64,000 nucleotides of DNA from Lunularia cruciata. Its lineage: Eukaryota; Streptophyta; Marchantiopsida; Lunulariales; Lunulariaceae. A program made the position numbers and the translations under genes. The stretch covers positions 15,266,974-15,330,973 of the forward strand of contig OX419757.1 of the NCBI GenBank assembly GCA_948567375.1, given 5' to 3'. Below, one piece after another: positions 32,632 to 44,326 of the stretch. Below the pieces are notes generated by a model that was not told where the DNA came from, did not search any database, and was given only the letters and a program-made list of their open reading frames with translations. Numbering within the stretch: position 1 is the stretch's first letter; every line of letters starts with the position of its first letter.

Positions 32632-32931
32632 TCAAGTACATCTAGGACATAACCACTGTCCCTGAGGAACCACCGTTAGGGGAGGAGTCATACATGCCAT
32701 ATGCCATCCTCTCGAACAGCTATCACACACTAACATAGTAGCAGCTCCACCAGAAGAGCCACATAACATACACCTCAAGCCTGCACGTACAAGTGCCAAG
32801 CTTGGGTCCATAGTACCATCAATGTTTGGGAGGTGGCATGGCGAACAAATGCGCACATGATCCTTCCAAACAACACCATCACGTCCTTCTAACACAAGGA
32901 CTCCAGATGGCAAAACCTCGCGCACTCTCAA
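32632..32931 (-). pseudogene. PHD finger at the end of the M2 polyprotein
   Basis: The 99-residue open stretch begins with the integrase C-terminal tail (EVLPSGVLVLEGRDGVVWKDH) and ends in a C4HC3 zinc finger: CMLC, then VCDSC, GWHMAC and LCPRC. The His and the Trp two residues before the last Cys pair are in place (GQWLCPRC). PHD fingers read histone H3 tails. The position after the integrase is that of the chromodomain in chromoviruses, so I infer a targeting role. The stop follows directly, so this is the end of the polyprotein. M1 has the same finger with a one-base deletion. Confidence 0.9.
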
Positions 32932-33303
32932 GATAGTGCGGCCTGTAGAAACATCAAGTGTCGTCGGTGCTGTCTGCTGTAGATATACATAGTCACCTGG
33001 ATGAAATCAACGGATTGAGGGTCTATAACCTCCTCCTTGAATGGTAGCATAGCGTAAAGTATCTCTATGCTAAGCAATTGCCAAGTTCTCAAAGGCCATC
33101 GACATCACTCTCCAAAAGATCTCTGCCCGCTGAGAACATGCGCTCATCTATACATTGGGGTCATCCAAGTCCAAAACTATAGTAACATCTCGACGAATGG
33201 CTGCAGGTAAATCTGGATCTCGTCCATAGAGTAGAAAGTATGGAGAGAAGGATGCTAAGGAGGCTTGCCGGCTGAACCGATAGCCCATGGCCAACCAAGG
33301 TAA

Positions 33304-33590
33304 CTAGAGATCCCAATCTCCCAAGTAGCCTCTTTGCAAACCATACTTTTGCAATCCTCTCTTCACCGTCTGAACCACTCTCTCTGCTAAGCCATCTGCC
33401 TCAGGGTGATCTCGGGATGTAGTACGATGATCAATCAAAGCCTTGTCACACAAGACCTGAAACTCTCCCAAGAACTCTGTACCCTGATCAGTCAAAACCT
33501 CAGCTGGTGCACCAAAATGACTAAGAACTCGATCCAGGAACGAGTAAGCTATCCCTTCACTAGACTTGTCAGGAAGTGCCACCAACCAAG
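33304..33590 (-). pseudogene. M2 integrase catalytic core, second half
   Basis: Open stretch of 93 residues with VLTDQGTEFLGEF (second catalytic Asp) and RDHPEADGLAERVVQ (catalytic Glu, about 34-35 residues later), the standard DDE integrase core of Ty3/gypsy. The first Asp block is missing because similarity to M1 stops at about 33590, beside unrelated DNA. Between 33304 and 32931 the integrase C-terminal region continues in changing frames. Confidence 0.92.
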
Positions 33591-33808
33591 TCCTTCATCC
33601 CTTGCAAGTAATAGAATACTTGCTTCAGTCTCTTCCAATGCAAAATACATAGATGAATCATGTATTGAGCAAAATTATAACAAGAAAATGAAATATCATA
33701 CCTTGTACCGTTTGCTCATTACAATAAAGAACCAATGACCTTTTGGTAAAGTTTCACTCCATCTATGTTGTCATAAAATTAAGTTAAGGGGATACCTTGC
33801 CTTAGCCT

Positions 33809-34250
33809 TGCATGAATTGATTACCATCACCTTGTGGGATGCTATTGTGGGACTCCTTCTAAGGGAATTAACTTTGAGAAGACAAAAAATTCCAACTGGT
33901 CATAATTTCTTCTCTACATCTCTATTTTCCATGAATTTGGTGACTTTGAAAAGCACTCAAGAATATGCTTCTAAGGAGATGAAGCACGCCTTGTTTAGAC
34001 CAAAATTCATGGAGAGATCAGCTTTCATGTGAATCACTTAGCCTTGCAAGAACTAATTGCTAGGCGCTTTGTGGGACATCTTTTATAGGAATTAACTCCA
34101 TGAAGACAAGAACATTCAATTGGTTATAACTTCTCCTCTACACCTCTATTTGCCATGATTTTTGGTGACTATGGAAAGCTCTCAAGAAGCCACTTTTGAA
34201 TCGATTAAGCACACCTTGTTTAGAAAGAAAATTGCCTCAACATGAACTGC
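33809..34250. repeat. Two diverged tandem units of about 230 bp
   Basis: Both units contain GAATTAACT, 'CAA.TGGT.ATAA.TTCT.CTCTACA' and AGCAC(G/A)CCTTGTTTAGA in the same order. First copy about 33809-34030, second about 34045-34250. Confidence 0.75.
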
Positions 34251-34439
34251 TCTTATGTTAGCCAATAGATCAGCCCGTAGTAGAGTAGTCCTTAGTAGCC
34301 CGTATTAGCTAGTAGATCAGCCTATAGTAGCATGTAGTAAGCCCTTTGTTCAATCCTTAGTTCAACCTTAATACAACACAAAATTTTAGAACTTGAGAGA
34401 AATTATATTGAAACATATTTGAAGTTATCTTTTAATGAG

Positions 34440-35700
34440 TAGGCAATCCACTTCATGACAATGTCAAGCAACTTGTCATTTTGATGCTCATTGAGGTGAC
34501 CTTTCTTGATCAATGATGTGACTACCTTTGCATTTGCATCCCAAACTCCTTCAACTTTTGAGAAAGATACTTGCCTTGGCTAAGCAATATGGGACCAACT
34601 ACCTTATTTCATAGGAAGTTGATGCCAAGGAAGTGATTGAGTTTGCCAAGATCTTTCATTTGATAATGTTCATGTAACTCTTCTTTGTATGTAGTGAGAA
34701 TTTCAAAATTCTTACCTTCAATTAGCACATCATCCATATAGACAATGAGAATTAGTGATATAGACAATGAAAACTAATGCTAAATCACCCACATAAATCA
34801 AGTGCAAGCAAAGGTTTGATTGTGAATGTTGCCAACCAAGATCTAAGAGCAATGAATCCAAATCCTAGTTCCATCCTTTGTTGGCTTGCTTCAAACCATA
34901 CAATGGCTTCAATAGTCACAATACTTTACCCTTGTGTTTAGATGGAGCATCTAAACCCTCTAGGATTCTCATGTAGATGTTCTCCTCTTTTCTCTCCATT
35001 CAAGTAGGTTGTAACAACATCAAGTTGCAATGCATTCCATCTAAGTGTAGCCATAATTGCAACAAATATGAAAAATTTTCATAAGACAAGCTAAAGGTGC
35101 AAATGGTTTTTGATAGTCAATACCTTCTACTTAAGAGTAACCATTTGCTAATAGGCATGCTTTGAATTGATCAAATGTACCATCACTTGCAAACTTCTTA
35201 TGAAATACTCATTTGCAATCTATCACTCTTTGATCATTGGGTAGATTTCCAAATTCCCACCATGCCATGCTCCTTCAAAGAATTTGCTAGTAGGAATGCT
35301 TTGAATTGATCAAACATACCATCACTTGCAAACTTCTTATGAAATACTCATTTGCAATCTATCACTCTTTGATCATTGGGTAGATTTCCAAATTCCCACC
35401 ATGCCATGCTCCTTCAAAGAATTAAGCTCTTCCTTCATGGAAAGTTCTCACTCCTTGCTACATGATGAGCTCATAACTTATTGGATAGTCTTTGGATCGG
35501 ATTCAATATCAACAACATGGATGACATCTACAACCTCAATTGGAAGATTAGTGTCTCCTTGCATAAACTCATTGTCTCCTTCCCATAGTGTATGACATTG
35601 TCTTCTATCAAGGAAGTGATTGAATCCAATTATTGTTCTATCCTACTTGCTGTCGGCTTACTTTAGACTATACAATCTAGTTAATAGCTGGAATACTTTC
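34440..35700 (-). pseudogene. C1 reverse transcriptase
   Basis: The catalytic YMDD box lies at about 34728-34739, inside a frame reading IVYMDDVLIEGKN, followed by a KDLGKLNHFLGI block, both typical of copia RT. Upstream (35158-35430) a duplicated segment and several stops break the frame. Confidence 0.82.
35158..35430. repeat. Near-identical tandem duplication of about 140 bp inside C1 RT
   Basis: The block from GCTTTGAATTGATCAAA to CCTTCAAAGAATT occurs twice with only three or four differences, so it arose after the element had mostly decayed. Confidence 0.9.
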
Positions 35701-36299
35701 CCCTTGTATCAAAAAGAACATCTAACCTCTTTTATGATGTTTGTTGGATCAACACCACCTATGTTATGGGATTGTAATCATGGTGCTTCTACTTTATTTT
35801 GCTAGATAGGTTCTCCAGTTTCATCTCTTGTTGATAGATTTGTGACAAGTTCTTCAATTCTTGATTCTTCATGAACTTGTGGTTCCAAACTCTATATCTT
35901 GTTCTCCAACCTTGAATGTTGGAATAAATAATCTGCAACATTATCCAATTTACCCTCCATTTCTCCATCTTTTCATGGAGATTTAGCAAACATCATATAT
36001 GCATAAACATCAAGAAAAACCATTTCTCTACTTATAAGGACTTGCTTGGTTTCAAGTTCAAAGACTTCATACCTCTTGGCTACTTCTCAATATCCAACAA
36101 AAGCATTGATCAAAGCTTTGCGTCAAGCTTTTGATCAACACTTTTCCTTTGGAATATGAAACCAAGATAGACAACCAATTAGTGAGCATAAGAGAGCATG
36201 AGTTCTTTTACCATTGAAGGCTTCATGCAATGTACCACCAAATCTTACTAGTGGCAACTAGTGGCAACTAGTTGCAAGTCCATGTCACAAACTTAGTTG

Positions 36300-36990
36300 C
36301 AAAAGCCCAATAATAGCAACTCAATTTTGCAGCTTCAAGGAGTGTGCATACTTTTCAAAGATTGTGTGCATGTTCTCATCTAGACAATCTCATGTGTGTA
36401 AGTTGGAGTCATCATATGTTGAATGCCTTTGGCTTTGAAATGTACATGAAGCTTTTGGTTCAAAAATTATGTGCCTTGATCTATGAGAAAAGCCATCACC
36501 TTTCTACCTATTCTTATCTGAAATTTTGCCTCCTAGATCTTGTAGGCAACTGGAAGTTGATCCTTAAACCGCAAAATGGCTAAACTAGTATATCCAAAAT
36601 ATTCATCTATCCATGCAACTAACCATTTGGTGCCACCAAAGCTAGTGGTATTAAAGTATCCAAGATCTGACACTACTACATCAAGAATGCCATTTTCATG
36701 CTTATGTTTATTTGGAAAGGTTGTTGGTGTGCCTTACCAACAATGCACAACTCACAAGTAGGTATGTTACCCTTCTCTCCTTTGATGGTCAATTTATCAA
36801 CTACCCCTAAATATTTGGCTTCACATATTGCATGCATTGATGGATGTGCTAATACTCAATGCCATTCTATAAGTATATGACCAAAATTACTTGTATTTTC
36901 TATAATCATAATCTCCTTAATCTTACAAGGCAAAAGGTAGGCTTTACCATTCAGTTTATTGCATATGAAGGTATCTTCTAACAATAATAT
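36300..36990 (-). pseudogene. C1 integrase
   Basis: Minus-strand frames show FLIDQGT and LHVHFKAKGIQHMMTPTYTHE, corresponding to the copia integrase blocks around the second catalytic Asp and the region before the Glu. Frameshifts and stops are frequent. Confidence 0.65.
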
Positions 36991-37010
36991 CCAATCAACT
37001 CCAATTCCAT

Positions 37011-37298
37011 CTAAGTTGAACCTGCAATCCTTCTACATAATGTTGTTATAGATAGAAGTGTATCACATGCTCTAAGAACCCAATGTACATCCTTGATGAT
37101 GACAAAAAAATATTCACCCTTGAGATCCAAGATCCTAAGATGGATCTCAATTGAGCCTCTGGATTCACTTACATTTTCATTATAACCTTGAAGTTGGCCT
37201 ATTGCATTCTTGAAGTTGTGGCATTTTCTTTTATCTCCTTGGATGTGTACATTGGTTGCACAATCAATGCAAACATACTCTGATGTTTGATTAAACAA
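37011..37298 (-). pseudogene. C1 copia protease
   Basis: CIDCATNVHIQGDK matches the copia active-site block (usually DSGATNHI; here DCAT and NVHI, both altered). It is followed by RGSIEIHLR, FVIIKDVHWVLRACDTLLSI, the conserved C-terminal part of the copia protease/pre-integrase region. Positioned between gag knuckle and integrase. Confidence 0.88.
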
Positions 37299-37389
37299 TG
37301 CAATCTACGTTAAGATTCATGCCCAACTTCTTGAGTTGATAACACGTTAGTAACAATAGCGCTTGCCTTGTTTTTGTTTGACATAGAGC

Positions 37390-38450
37390 ATTTTGGATCT
37401 ATATTCCAATGCTCTTTTTTTCCACAAATTCTACAAGTACTCTTGGACTTGTCAATCTTGGGGTTTTGCTTCACATGATTTGGAAAGAGCTAAGATTGGA
37501 GTGATTATTCTCTCCTTCTTTGGTGTCTATTCCTCAAGGAGTATCAAGCATACTACATCTTCTATAATCTCATCTCACTTTCTAGACCCTAATGACTATA
37601 TCAAGGAATCCTAGGATTCTAATAGTGCATTCAATACAAAGAAGGCCATACTTTGCTTGCTTATCTTCCCTCCGGCTTCAGATACTGATCTCTAAAGTCA
37701 AAGATTTGGCAAAGGAACCCTTCCATTGACTCACCATCTATGTTATGGCTATTGTAGAGCTTTTTTGCAAGAAAAGCTCAATCATGACACATATAGGTTT
37801 ATGTATCTTAGCTAATTTGTCCCACATTTCCATCATTGTGTCACATTTGTGTATTTGGATACGCTACAAAGCTCTAACATTAAGGACAATTTTCATGCAA
37901 GCTTCCAATTCCTCTACCTCCCATTTCTCTCTCCCTTTCTCACTAGCTTACTAGTATCTAAACATTGTGATGACCTATCTAAATATTAGTATAATTACCA
38001 AGAACTCAAAAATAATGCATCATAAAACTCTAGGTCATGTAGTTCTTCTCATTGAGATGATCAATGCATTGATTGTTGGATGATGAAGTTGAAGCAATCA
38101 TTTTTAGAATTGGACTTTAACAAGGAATAGATAATTGCACCACAATAAGGTGTAAAATACTCTAATGAATCCAGCAAAATCACCCTTGCAAAGGAAGCCT
38201 TTGACCTAATGTGGTCACTCAATTCTTAAGAAGAGGAAACTCTACAAAGAGGAAGTCTACACCTAGTAAAATGTGAACCCTTACAGATATAACAAAGAGT
38301 ATACCCTAATCCCAATTCACCAAAAACCTTCTAGCAAGCTTGTTGCTTGATCATGGAAAACAATCACGACTACTTTGTCACAAAAATTGATCAAATGTTG
38401 TCACAACACTCTAATATCATGTTGCAAATTCAAGATAAGGCTTATATTTA
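37390..38450 (-). pseudogene. C1 gag
   Basis: A zinc knuckle CRICGKKEHW with a downstream Cys lies at about 37395-37440 on the minus strand. Upstream sequence is gag-like by position only and full of stops. Confidence 0.65.
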
Positions 38451-38459
38451 TTTTCTATT

Positions 38460-39580
38460 TGGTTGTGGATTATCACTCAAGATTGCAAGTCCTCTTACCT
38501 TTTTATTGTACCCTTGATATTTTGGCTCATGGCTTGTCCAAGGAGGAATAGACTTGTATGATATACTATTTTTTATCTATCCATATATGCTGCACTTATA
38601 GGTTAATATGCACTAGCATAAGTAATGCTTAGATTCCCATGTAGAGGAGCTCTACTTATGGGTTTATTTCTATAGTTGTCAATACAACAATTGTGTTTAA
38701 GCCTAGATATAAACTGCACCAATTCCAATCTACTTTGTGAATTTCTAACTAGAAGTCTCATACCACATGGTTGTGGACTTGGTCATGGAGATAGAACCTA
38801 CATCAATTTGTTGAGATATTTAAGAGTTGAAGAGATAACAAAGGGCACATTAGAAGATAAGACATCCAACACGCAATGGGATGCCATTCAATTTGTAGGT
38901 TGTGATACAATAAACATGGAAAAAGGTTCAAATCTTTTAAGATCTCATGACAAAGAGAAGTTGTGAGGTTCCATGTGGAGCTTTAACAAGAAATATGAAT
39001 GTTACATCAACTCAAATTGGATATTTCTTGACAAAGCTTTATATAGAACCTCAAGCACAAAAATGACAATTCTTGAGGGAATGGTCTATAAACCATATAT
39101 TTTACTCATTTCAATCTTAATAACATTGTAGTTGAAACTCACCATGGCCAATAAGAATGTGGAAAAACTTCATATATTAATCTTGATATTAGTCAAAACC
39201 TAGGAAACAAGAACGTTTGTTCTTGCAAGAGTTATTGAGAGAATCAAAGAGTAAAGTTACTTGGACTTTTGTATCTTGGACTCCAAATTGTAATTCTAAA
39301 ACTGCACAAACATGTCATGCTTTTTGGACTCAAGATGGTCCTACCTCAAAAACATATTCAAACAAAACTTAAATCAAAGTATTGATGTAGGTCAAGATTT
39401 TGATTGGAGATTTGGGAGTTCACCTCCTCAACTAAAAACTGAGTGACATGAGTCCCTGACTGGAAGGAAATAAGTTGTGACTTCTTTTTGTACTAAGTGT
39501 GTTGCACTTCACTTTGCTCATTATTGTCCTTCCAAGTACTAGATCTTTGAACAATTCAATTAGAAGTCCTTAAGGAGTTG
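38460..39580. other. Unassigned DNA between C1 gag and the C2 3' LTR
   Basis: Expected to hold the C1 5' LTR, but no boundary or second copy could be recognised. A 96-residue open stretch at 38676-38966 has no recognised motif. Confidence 0.4.
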
Positions 39581-40001
39581 TGTTAGAATATATGTACTTT
39601 GACTTCTATCAAAATTGTAGTAAATATTGATGCAAATCTATGAAGCATTTACAACATACAAGGAATGCAAAAAGTTATACAAAGCACTTTTGTTTGTTTC
39701 CCCATATTGCAAATCTAGTCACATGAAGTGAGGAATGGAAAACTTGAAGGCTAGTATGCATGTTCTAAGTTAGTGAAAACCTTGGTTGTGTTGCTTGGCC
39801 TTGCTTCTCTAAACTGTTGCTCACACATCCTATTGCTCAAGCTTCTTGACTATGCTATTCACATTTTGATGGAATGAATTACCTACTCTCTCAAAGGTAA
39901 AACCTAAATACTTTAACACTAATATTGCTATTGGGTCTTAAGTGTTATGTACAAAATCTAATACATATAGTTTAGGTACATACTATATCAATGTACTACC
40001 A
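39581..40001 (-). repeat. C2 3' LTR
   Basis: Homologous to 57724-58162. Shared phrases: ATTGATGCAAATCTAT, 'GGCCTTGCTTCTC.AAACTG', CTCACACATCCTA, GATGGAATGAA and ACTATATCAAT. On the minus strand it starts TGGTAGTACATTG. The left end (TGTTAGAATATATG) is less certain. Confidence 0.8.
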
Positions 40002-40159
40002 TCTGAAATCTACTTTCAAATCTCTCACCCATTGAAGAAATGGTAGTACTCCGATCAAATTGTAAACATATGAAACTTAACTCCTTGTAAAGCTTTTGAG
40101 AAAATATCTAAAATTTGTTGTTTGTGTTGATGTAGCTAAAACAGATTTCATGTTTCTCT

Positions 40160-40600
40160 CATTGCTCTTGCACATAATGATATTGGATCTCTATATGGTT
40201 GGTTCTCTTGTGAAACTTTGGGTCATACACTAGCTTGATAACACTATGATTGTTGTTGTTGTAAACCCAAGTTGAACCAAATTTTAATACCTTAAGTGAC
40301 TTGTAGAGCATATTGCTTCTTTGCCAGCTGAACATGTTATGTACCATGCCTTTGTGTTAGAAGTGACAATTCACTGTTATTGTTGGTTGCTCCAAGATAG
40401 TGGTCTACCATTCATCATGAATGTGAAACCACTATGTAATTTTCTCTTATTTAAGTCACCTGCAAAATCAGCATCACAATATCCAGCTAATGTTTTAGCA
40501 ATACCATAACCTCCATTAAATTCTACACCATGATCCAATGTACCTTTGAGATACTTGAAATTTCTTTCTTGCTTCCTAGAGTTGAGATGAAGCATTAGAA
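40160..40600 (-). pseudogene. C2 RNase H
   Basis: The minus strand reads KYLKGTLDHGVEF, then GYCDADFAGDLNKRKLHSGFTFMMNG and PLSWSNQQ, the textbook copia RNase H N-terminal block (Y-x-D-A-D-x-A-G-D-x-x-x-R-x-S-x-x-G). The C-terminal part near 40160-40350 is in another frame. Confidence 0.92.
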
Positions 40601-41500
40601 TTGAACCTTGCTATTATGCTAAAATCATAAGCTATGTCATATCTTGTACCTATCATAGCACACATTTGACATCCTATTGCTTCTTTGTATGATGCTCTAA
40701 TTGGTTCTAGATCTTCTAGTTGTAATCTAATATTTGGATTTGCATGAGTAGCAAGTGGATATACATCTCCAAGATTGAACCTTTTGATAATTAGTTTTAC
40801 ATATCCTTCTTGAGTCAATCAAATTCTGAGATTTTCTCTATCATGAAAAGTATAATGTCCTATATAGCACAATACTTCTACATATGTAACTTCAAAATCT
40901 CTACCAAGGTGATGGTAGCAATGTGGATTTATCTTGTCCCACAAATTAATCCATTACCTACAAATCTAGTGATAATTTTACTCCAAATCTATAATACATA
41001 CAAGGATTAGAAAGTGATGATTGCAACACATACATCACTAGGAAGGCATCAAAATTTCTGTTCCAATTCCTTAAGGCTTGCTTCAAGCCATAAAGACTCT
41101 TCAGAAATCTGCAAATACTCTTGTCCTTTTTAGCTTCTATGTATCCTTGTAGTTGCTCCATGTAAATTTTCTCATGCAAATCTCCTTTAAGACAAGTTGT
41201 CTTGATGTCAAATTGAGCTATCTCCATGTCTTCTGCTGCAGCTAGTGAAAGAATAGATATGATGGAATCAAACTTGACTATTGGGAAAAAGGTCTCCTCA
41301 TAGTCTATTCTTGCAAGCTATGAATATCCCTTGGCTACAAGTCTAGCCTTGTGCCTTGAGATGTTACCCATAGCATCAAGCTTGGTCTTATAAACCCACT
41401 TAAATTTTATTTCTTTTCTCCCTTTAGGCAAGTTGTTAATTTCCAAGTCTTGTTCTACTTCAATGACTTGAATTCCTCATCCATAACCTTCACCCACTAA
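40576..41500 (-). pseudogene. C2 reverse transcriptase
   Basis: The fingers/palm block reads QFDIKTTCLKGDLHEKIYMEQLQGY and ICRFLKSLYGLKQALRNWN (40958-41227). Downstream 40576-40818 holds the region after the catalytic box. The YVDD-type box near 40930 is not preserved. Confidence 0.88.
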
Positions 41501-41859
41501 TGTGATTGCGCTACATCTTGGAAATGAATAGGAGCTCAATCAACATTTCTTCCCTCAATCTTAGTTGCAACAATGCAAGTATAAGATTTCTTATTGTAAT
41601 CCTATTCACCAAGTCTTTGTACTGGTCTTCTCATTCTCACACTTCTATGATTTGCTCCAAATTGATTGGTTGAAGTTGAGCTCATTTACAAATTGAGTTC
41701 TTAATTTCACTGACTTTATCTTGAAGTACATAGATGTTAGTCTCACTTGTTGATTGCTTTGTTTCCTACTCAATAGAAGCTTGTGAGAACTCTCCATCAA
41801 CTTCTATCTTATCAATACTCATTCTAGCCATGGCTTGCTTTCAATCTTCCTCTAGAAGA

Positions 41860-42800
41860 TAATATATATCTAAGTTCAACATTTGAAACTAACAATGATC
41901 AGGTTACTCCTCTCTAAACATGACATTCTTACTCTCATATATCTTATTCTTCTTTTGATCCCACAATCTAAAGGCTTTGGATTTTGAACTATATCCAACA
42001 AAAAGCATCTCTTGTCTGTTTGAACCAAAACTTCTTTCTTTGACCTTTTGGTGTGTACACAAAATTGAGCAACCAAAAGTTCTCACATGTGCAATTGTTA
42101 GCTTTGTTCCATGCCAAAGTTTGTAAGGAGTTTCCTAAAAATCTACTAAAAACTCTATTCAAGACATGTGTAGCAGCTTCCACTACTTTTGCACACAACT
42201 CTCTAGGTAGCTTGTTGGGAAGCAACATGCTTCTTGTTGCTTCAAACAGTATTCTATGATATCTCTTTAAGATATGCTTTTGATCATGAGAGTAAGGTGT
42301 TGTAAGTTCATGGAATATCTAACACTATGTAAAAAAAACAACAAAATATTTTCTAGTGTATTCACCTCCTCTATGATATTTTCTTTTCTTGATCTTCACT
42401 CCATATTGAGTTTCTACATATGTGTTAAGTTGTTTGAAGCAAGAGAGAGTTTCTAAACTCACTTTCAAAAAAAATACAAAGCTGAAACCATTAGTATCAT
42501 CCTTAATATCTTGATCCTCCTATTGAGCTCACACTCATAGGACCACAAATATTTTTATGAAAGAACTCTCCAACCTTGTACTTGCTTTTGCTATCATTAA
42601 GCTTTTCAAAGGGTAATATATATATTGCTTTCCTAAAGCATACAAGAAGGAATTTTGTCTACCATGCTCTTCTAGTTTCAAATAGAGACCCTCTACTAGT
42701 CCTTCTCTCTCCATCTTCCTAATGTATACAAGATTGAGATGACAAAGTCTTTGGTGTAAAAGTTCAATATCTCACTTTTAATTTTTTTTTTTTGCTTTTT
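41860..42800 (-). pseudogene. C2 integrase C-terminal half
   Basis: RTFGCSILCTHQK, MLFVGYSSKSKAFRLWD and ESKNVMF (41904-42086) are the classic copia integrase C-terminal blocks. KLPRELCAKVVEAATHVLNR (about 42170-42228) precedes them. Upstream to 42800 only fragments remain. Confidence 0.88.
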
Positions 42801-42849
42801 TTTAGCTTCTCATTCTCCTCATCACTTGTAAGAATAGATTTTGCTTGGA

Positions 42850-43198
42850 AAATGTTACCTATCTTGGTAAATCTGATCTAAAGTTTGTAGAGCTTTGAGT
42901 TGCGTACACCCTCCATCACCACTACTCTATCTTTTTCTATGTACCAACCCACTTTGGTGTAGGTGGTTTGAATACCTTTTTCCATTGTTTGACCAATGCT
43001 TAATAAGTTGCACTTCAATTCCAAACTATAAAGAACTCATTTGATGGCTCCTTCTTGTCTTCTTGCACCAAGCTTACAAGAAATGTTTCCCACTCCAAAA
43101 ATCCAAACTTTTTGATTCTCAACAACATACATGGATTAGGTTCCTTCTTCAATCTTCTTGAAATCTTGGAATCCCTCTTGTCTATCATCTTCTCTAAA
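42850..43198 (-). pseudogene. C2 protease region at the M1 insertion site
   Basis: One minus-strand frame reads KCNLLSIGQTMEKG (about 43016-42980), the copia protease/pre-integrase landmark. The N-terminal part up to 43198 is where M1 inserted. On the other side of M1, at 55994, gag sequence resumes. Confidence 0.75.
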
Positions 43199-43202
43199 GC
43201 TC
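43199..43202 (+). other. Target-site duplication GCTC, left of M1
   Basis: Identical to 55990-55993 at the right end of M1. Confidence 0.85.
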
Positions 43203-43307
43203 TATTGTGCATATATACATCACTACACAACATACACCATTGTCAACATCACACACTGTAGAAGCACAACTCACACATAAGTCATACATGGACTCTAAAG
43301 TGCCACA
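43203..43307 (-). repeat. Terminal module A of M1
   Basis: 105 bp from TGTGGCACTTTAG to GCACAATA (GCACGACA in M2). It directly follows GCTTAT of module B and is directly followed by the target duplication. Confidence 0.9.
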
Positions 43308-43753
43308 ATAAGCAGTTTGGTTACACAACTCAAATCACACTCAATCAGATCAGTATTTGATCTGTCACTCAATGATCTGCCAACAATTGAGCACTTATTA
43401 CAGTCAAGCCACACCCACTCTAGCTAAGAGACTATGGTGATGCCCGCCGGCTTTCTGTCCACTCTAGCCAAGAACTTGAAGGCTCAACAATAGAGAGGTG
43501 AGCTCTCTAGAGCTGCACTCCCAGGGTATACTTCTGATTGACCTAGGTCTCACACCAACAGTCCCTCTAATGGGACACCCAATGATGCAAACGGTGCAAG
43601 TGATAGTGAGCGCCACCATGTAGTCAATACCCAAAACACAAAATCTGATTTACAAAAAGTAGTCTCTAAGTAACTGCCAAAATACCTCTGACTACTATCA
43701 TTACTACTCTAGTGTTTGAGCAATCTAGATGCAAAGCTACAAATGGTGTGACA
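43308..43753 (-). repeat. 3' module B of M1
   Basis: 446 bp from TGTCACACC on the minus strand, lying between two A modules. Homologous to 55547-55989 and to the B modules of P and M2. Confidence 0.9.
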
Positions 43754-43860
43754 ATTTTTGTGCGTATATACCTCGCTACACGACATACATCATTGTCAAC
43801 ATCACACTCTATAGAAGCACAACTCGCATATAAGTCATACATGGACTCTAAAGTGCCACA
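43754..43860 (-). repeat. Module A of M1 next to the polypurine tract
   Basis: 107 bp starting TGTGGCAC after the purine run GAGGGGCAAT (43861-43870). It ends CGCACAAAAAT before module B. Confidence 0.9.
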
Positions 43861-44110
43861 ATTGCCCCTCTAGCTAGCGGTTAGGTCCCTCTAGCTCCAG
43901 ATAGCCATCTACTCTAAGTATATGGTATACCCTATGGTGGGCAAAAGATCAAGAGGCCAGGTGCTATCGAGCCCCATTGTTAGTTGCCTATCTACAATGT
44001 ATACCATATGAAGGATGAACTAGCTATAGGTCAAATACATTTAGGACATAACCATTGTCCTTGAAGAACCATCATGAGGGGAGGAGTCATACATACCACA
44101 TGCCATCCCT

Positions 44111-44326
44111 TCAAACAACTATCACATACTTAGTAGCAACTCCACCAGAAGAGCCACATAACATACACCTCAAGCCTGCACTTACAAGTGCCAAGCTTGG
44201 GTCCATAATACCATCAATGTTTGGGAGGTGGCATGGCGTACAATTGCGCATATGATCCTTCCAAACAATACCATCATGTCCTTCCAACATAAGGACTCTA
44301 GATGGCAAAACCTTGCCCACTCTCAA
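44111..44326 (-). pseudogene. M1 PHD finger, frameshifted
   Basis: Very similar to the M2 finger through LRCMLCGSSGG, after which a small deletion shifts the frame. The remaining Cys/His codons are still found downstream in another frame (44110-44050). The tail before it (HLPNIDGIMDPSLAL) matches M2. This confirms that the finger belongs to the family. Confidence 0.85.

Larger units (their letters stand above)
31169..33590 (-). mobile_element. M2: 3' part of an M-family element, probably the inverted half of P
   Basis: Read on the minus strand: integrase from just after the first catalytic Asp block, integrase C terminus, PHD finger, polypurine tract (about 32463-32475), then module A, module B, a 260-bp copy of the element's own leader, a 5'-truncated module B and a final module A ending CGACA at 31169. 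Integrase homology begins where P stops. M2 keeps intact open stretches and more CG dinucleotides than M1, as P does, which fits a common origin with P. Confidence 0.88.
33591..39580 (-). mobile_element. C1: decayed Ty1/copia element
   Basis: Minus-strand order from right to left: gag with zinc knuckle (about 37390-38450), protease (37011-37298), integrase (about 36300-36990), reverse transcriptase with YMDD (34440-35700). Protease then integrase then RT is the copia order. No clean LTR pair was found, so the outer limits are those of the sequence between M2 and C2 and are approximate. Two local tandem duplications (33809-34250 and 35158-35430) lie in its 3' half. Confidence 0.78.

Noticed and set aside
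14799..33590. Tyrosine-recombinase (DIRS/Ngaro) element, suggested by the split repeats
   Set aside because: The element has a retropepsin, an HHCC zinc finger and a DDE integrase core (LTDQGTEF, AERVV) and makes 4-bp target duplications. No tyrosine recombinase was seen.
43203..43860. Reading the M1 end as an ordinary LTR starting at TGTGGCAC or at TGTCACGCC
   Set aside because: Neither choice gives matching LTRs at both ends: module A is absent at the 5' end and present twice at the 3' end. The target duplication fixes the ends at B start and A end.
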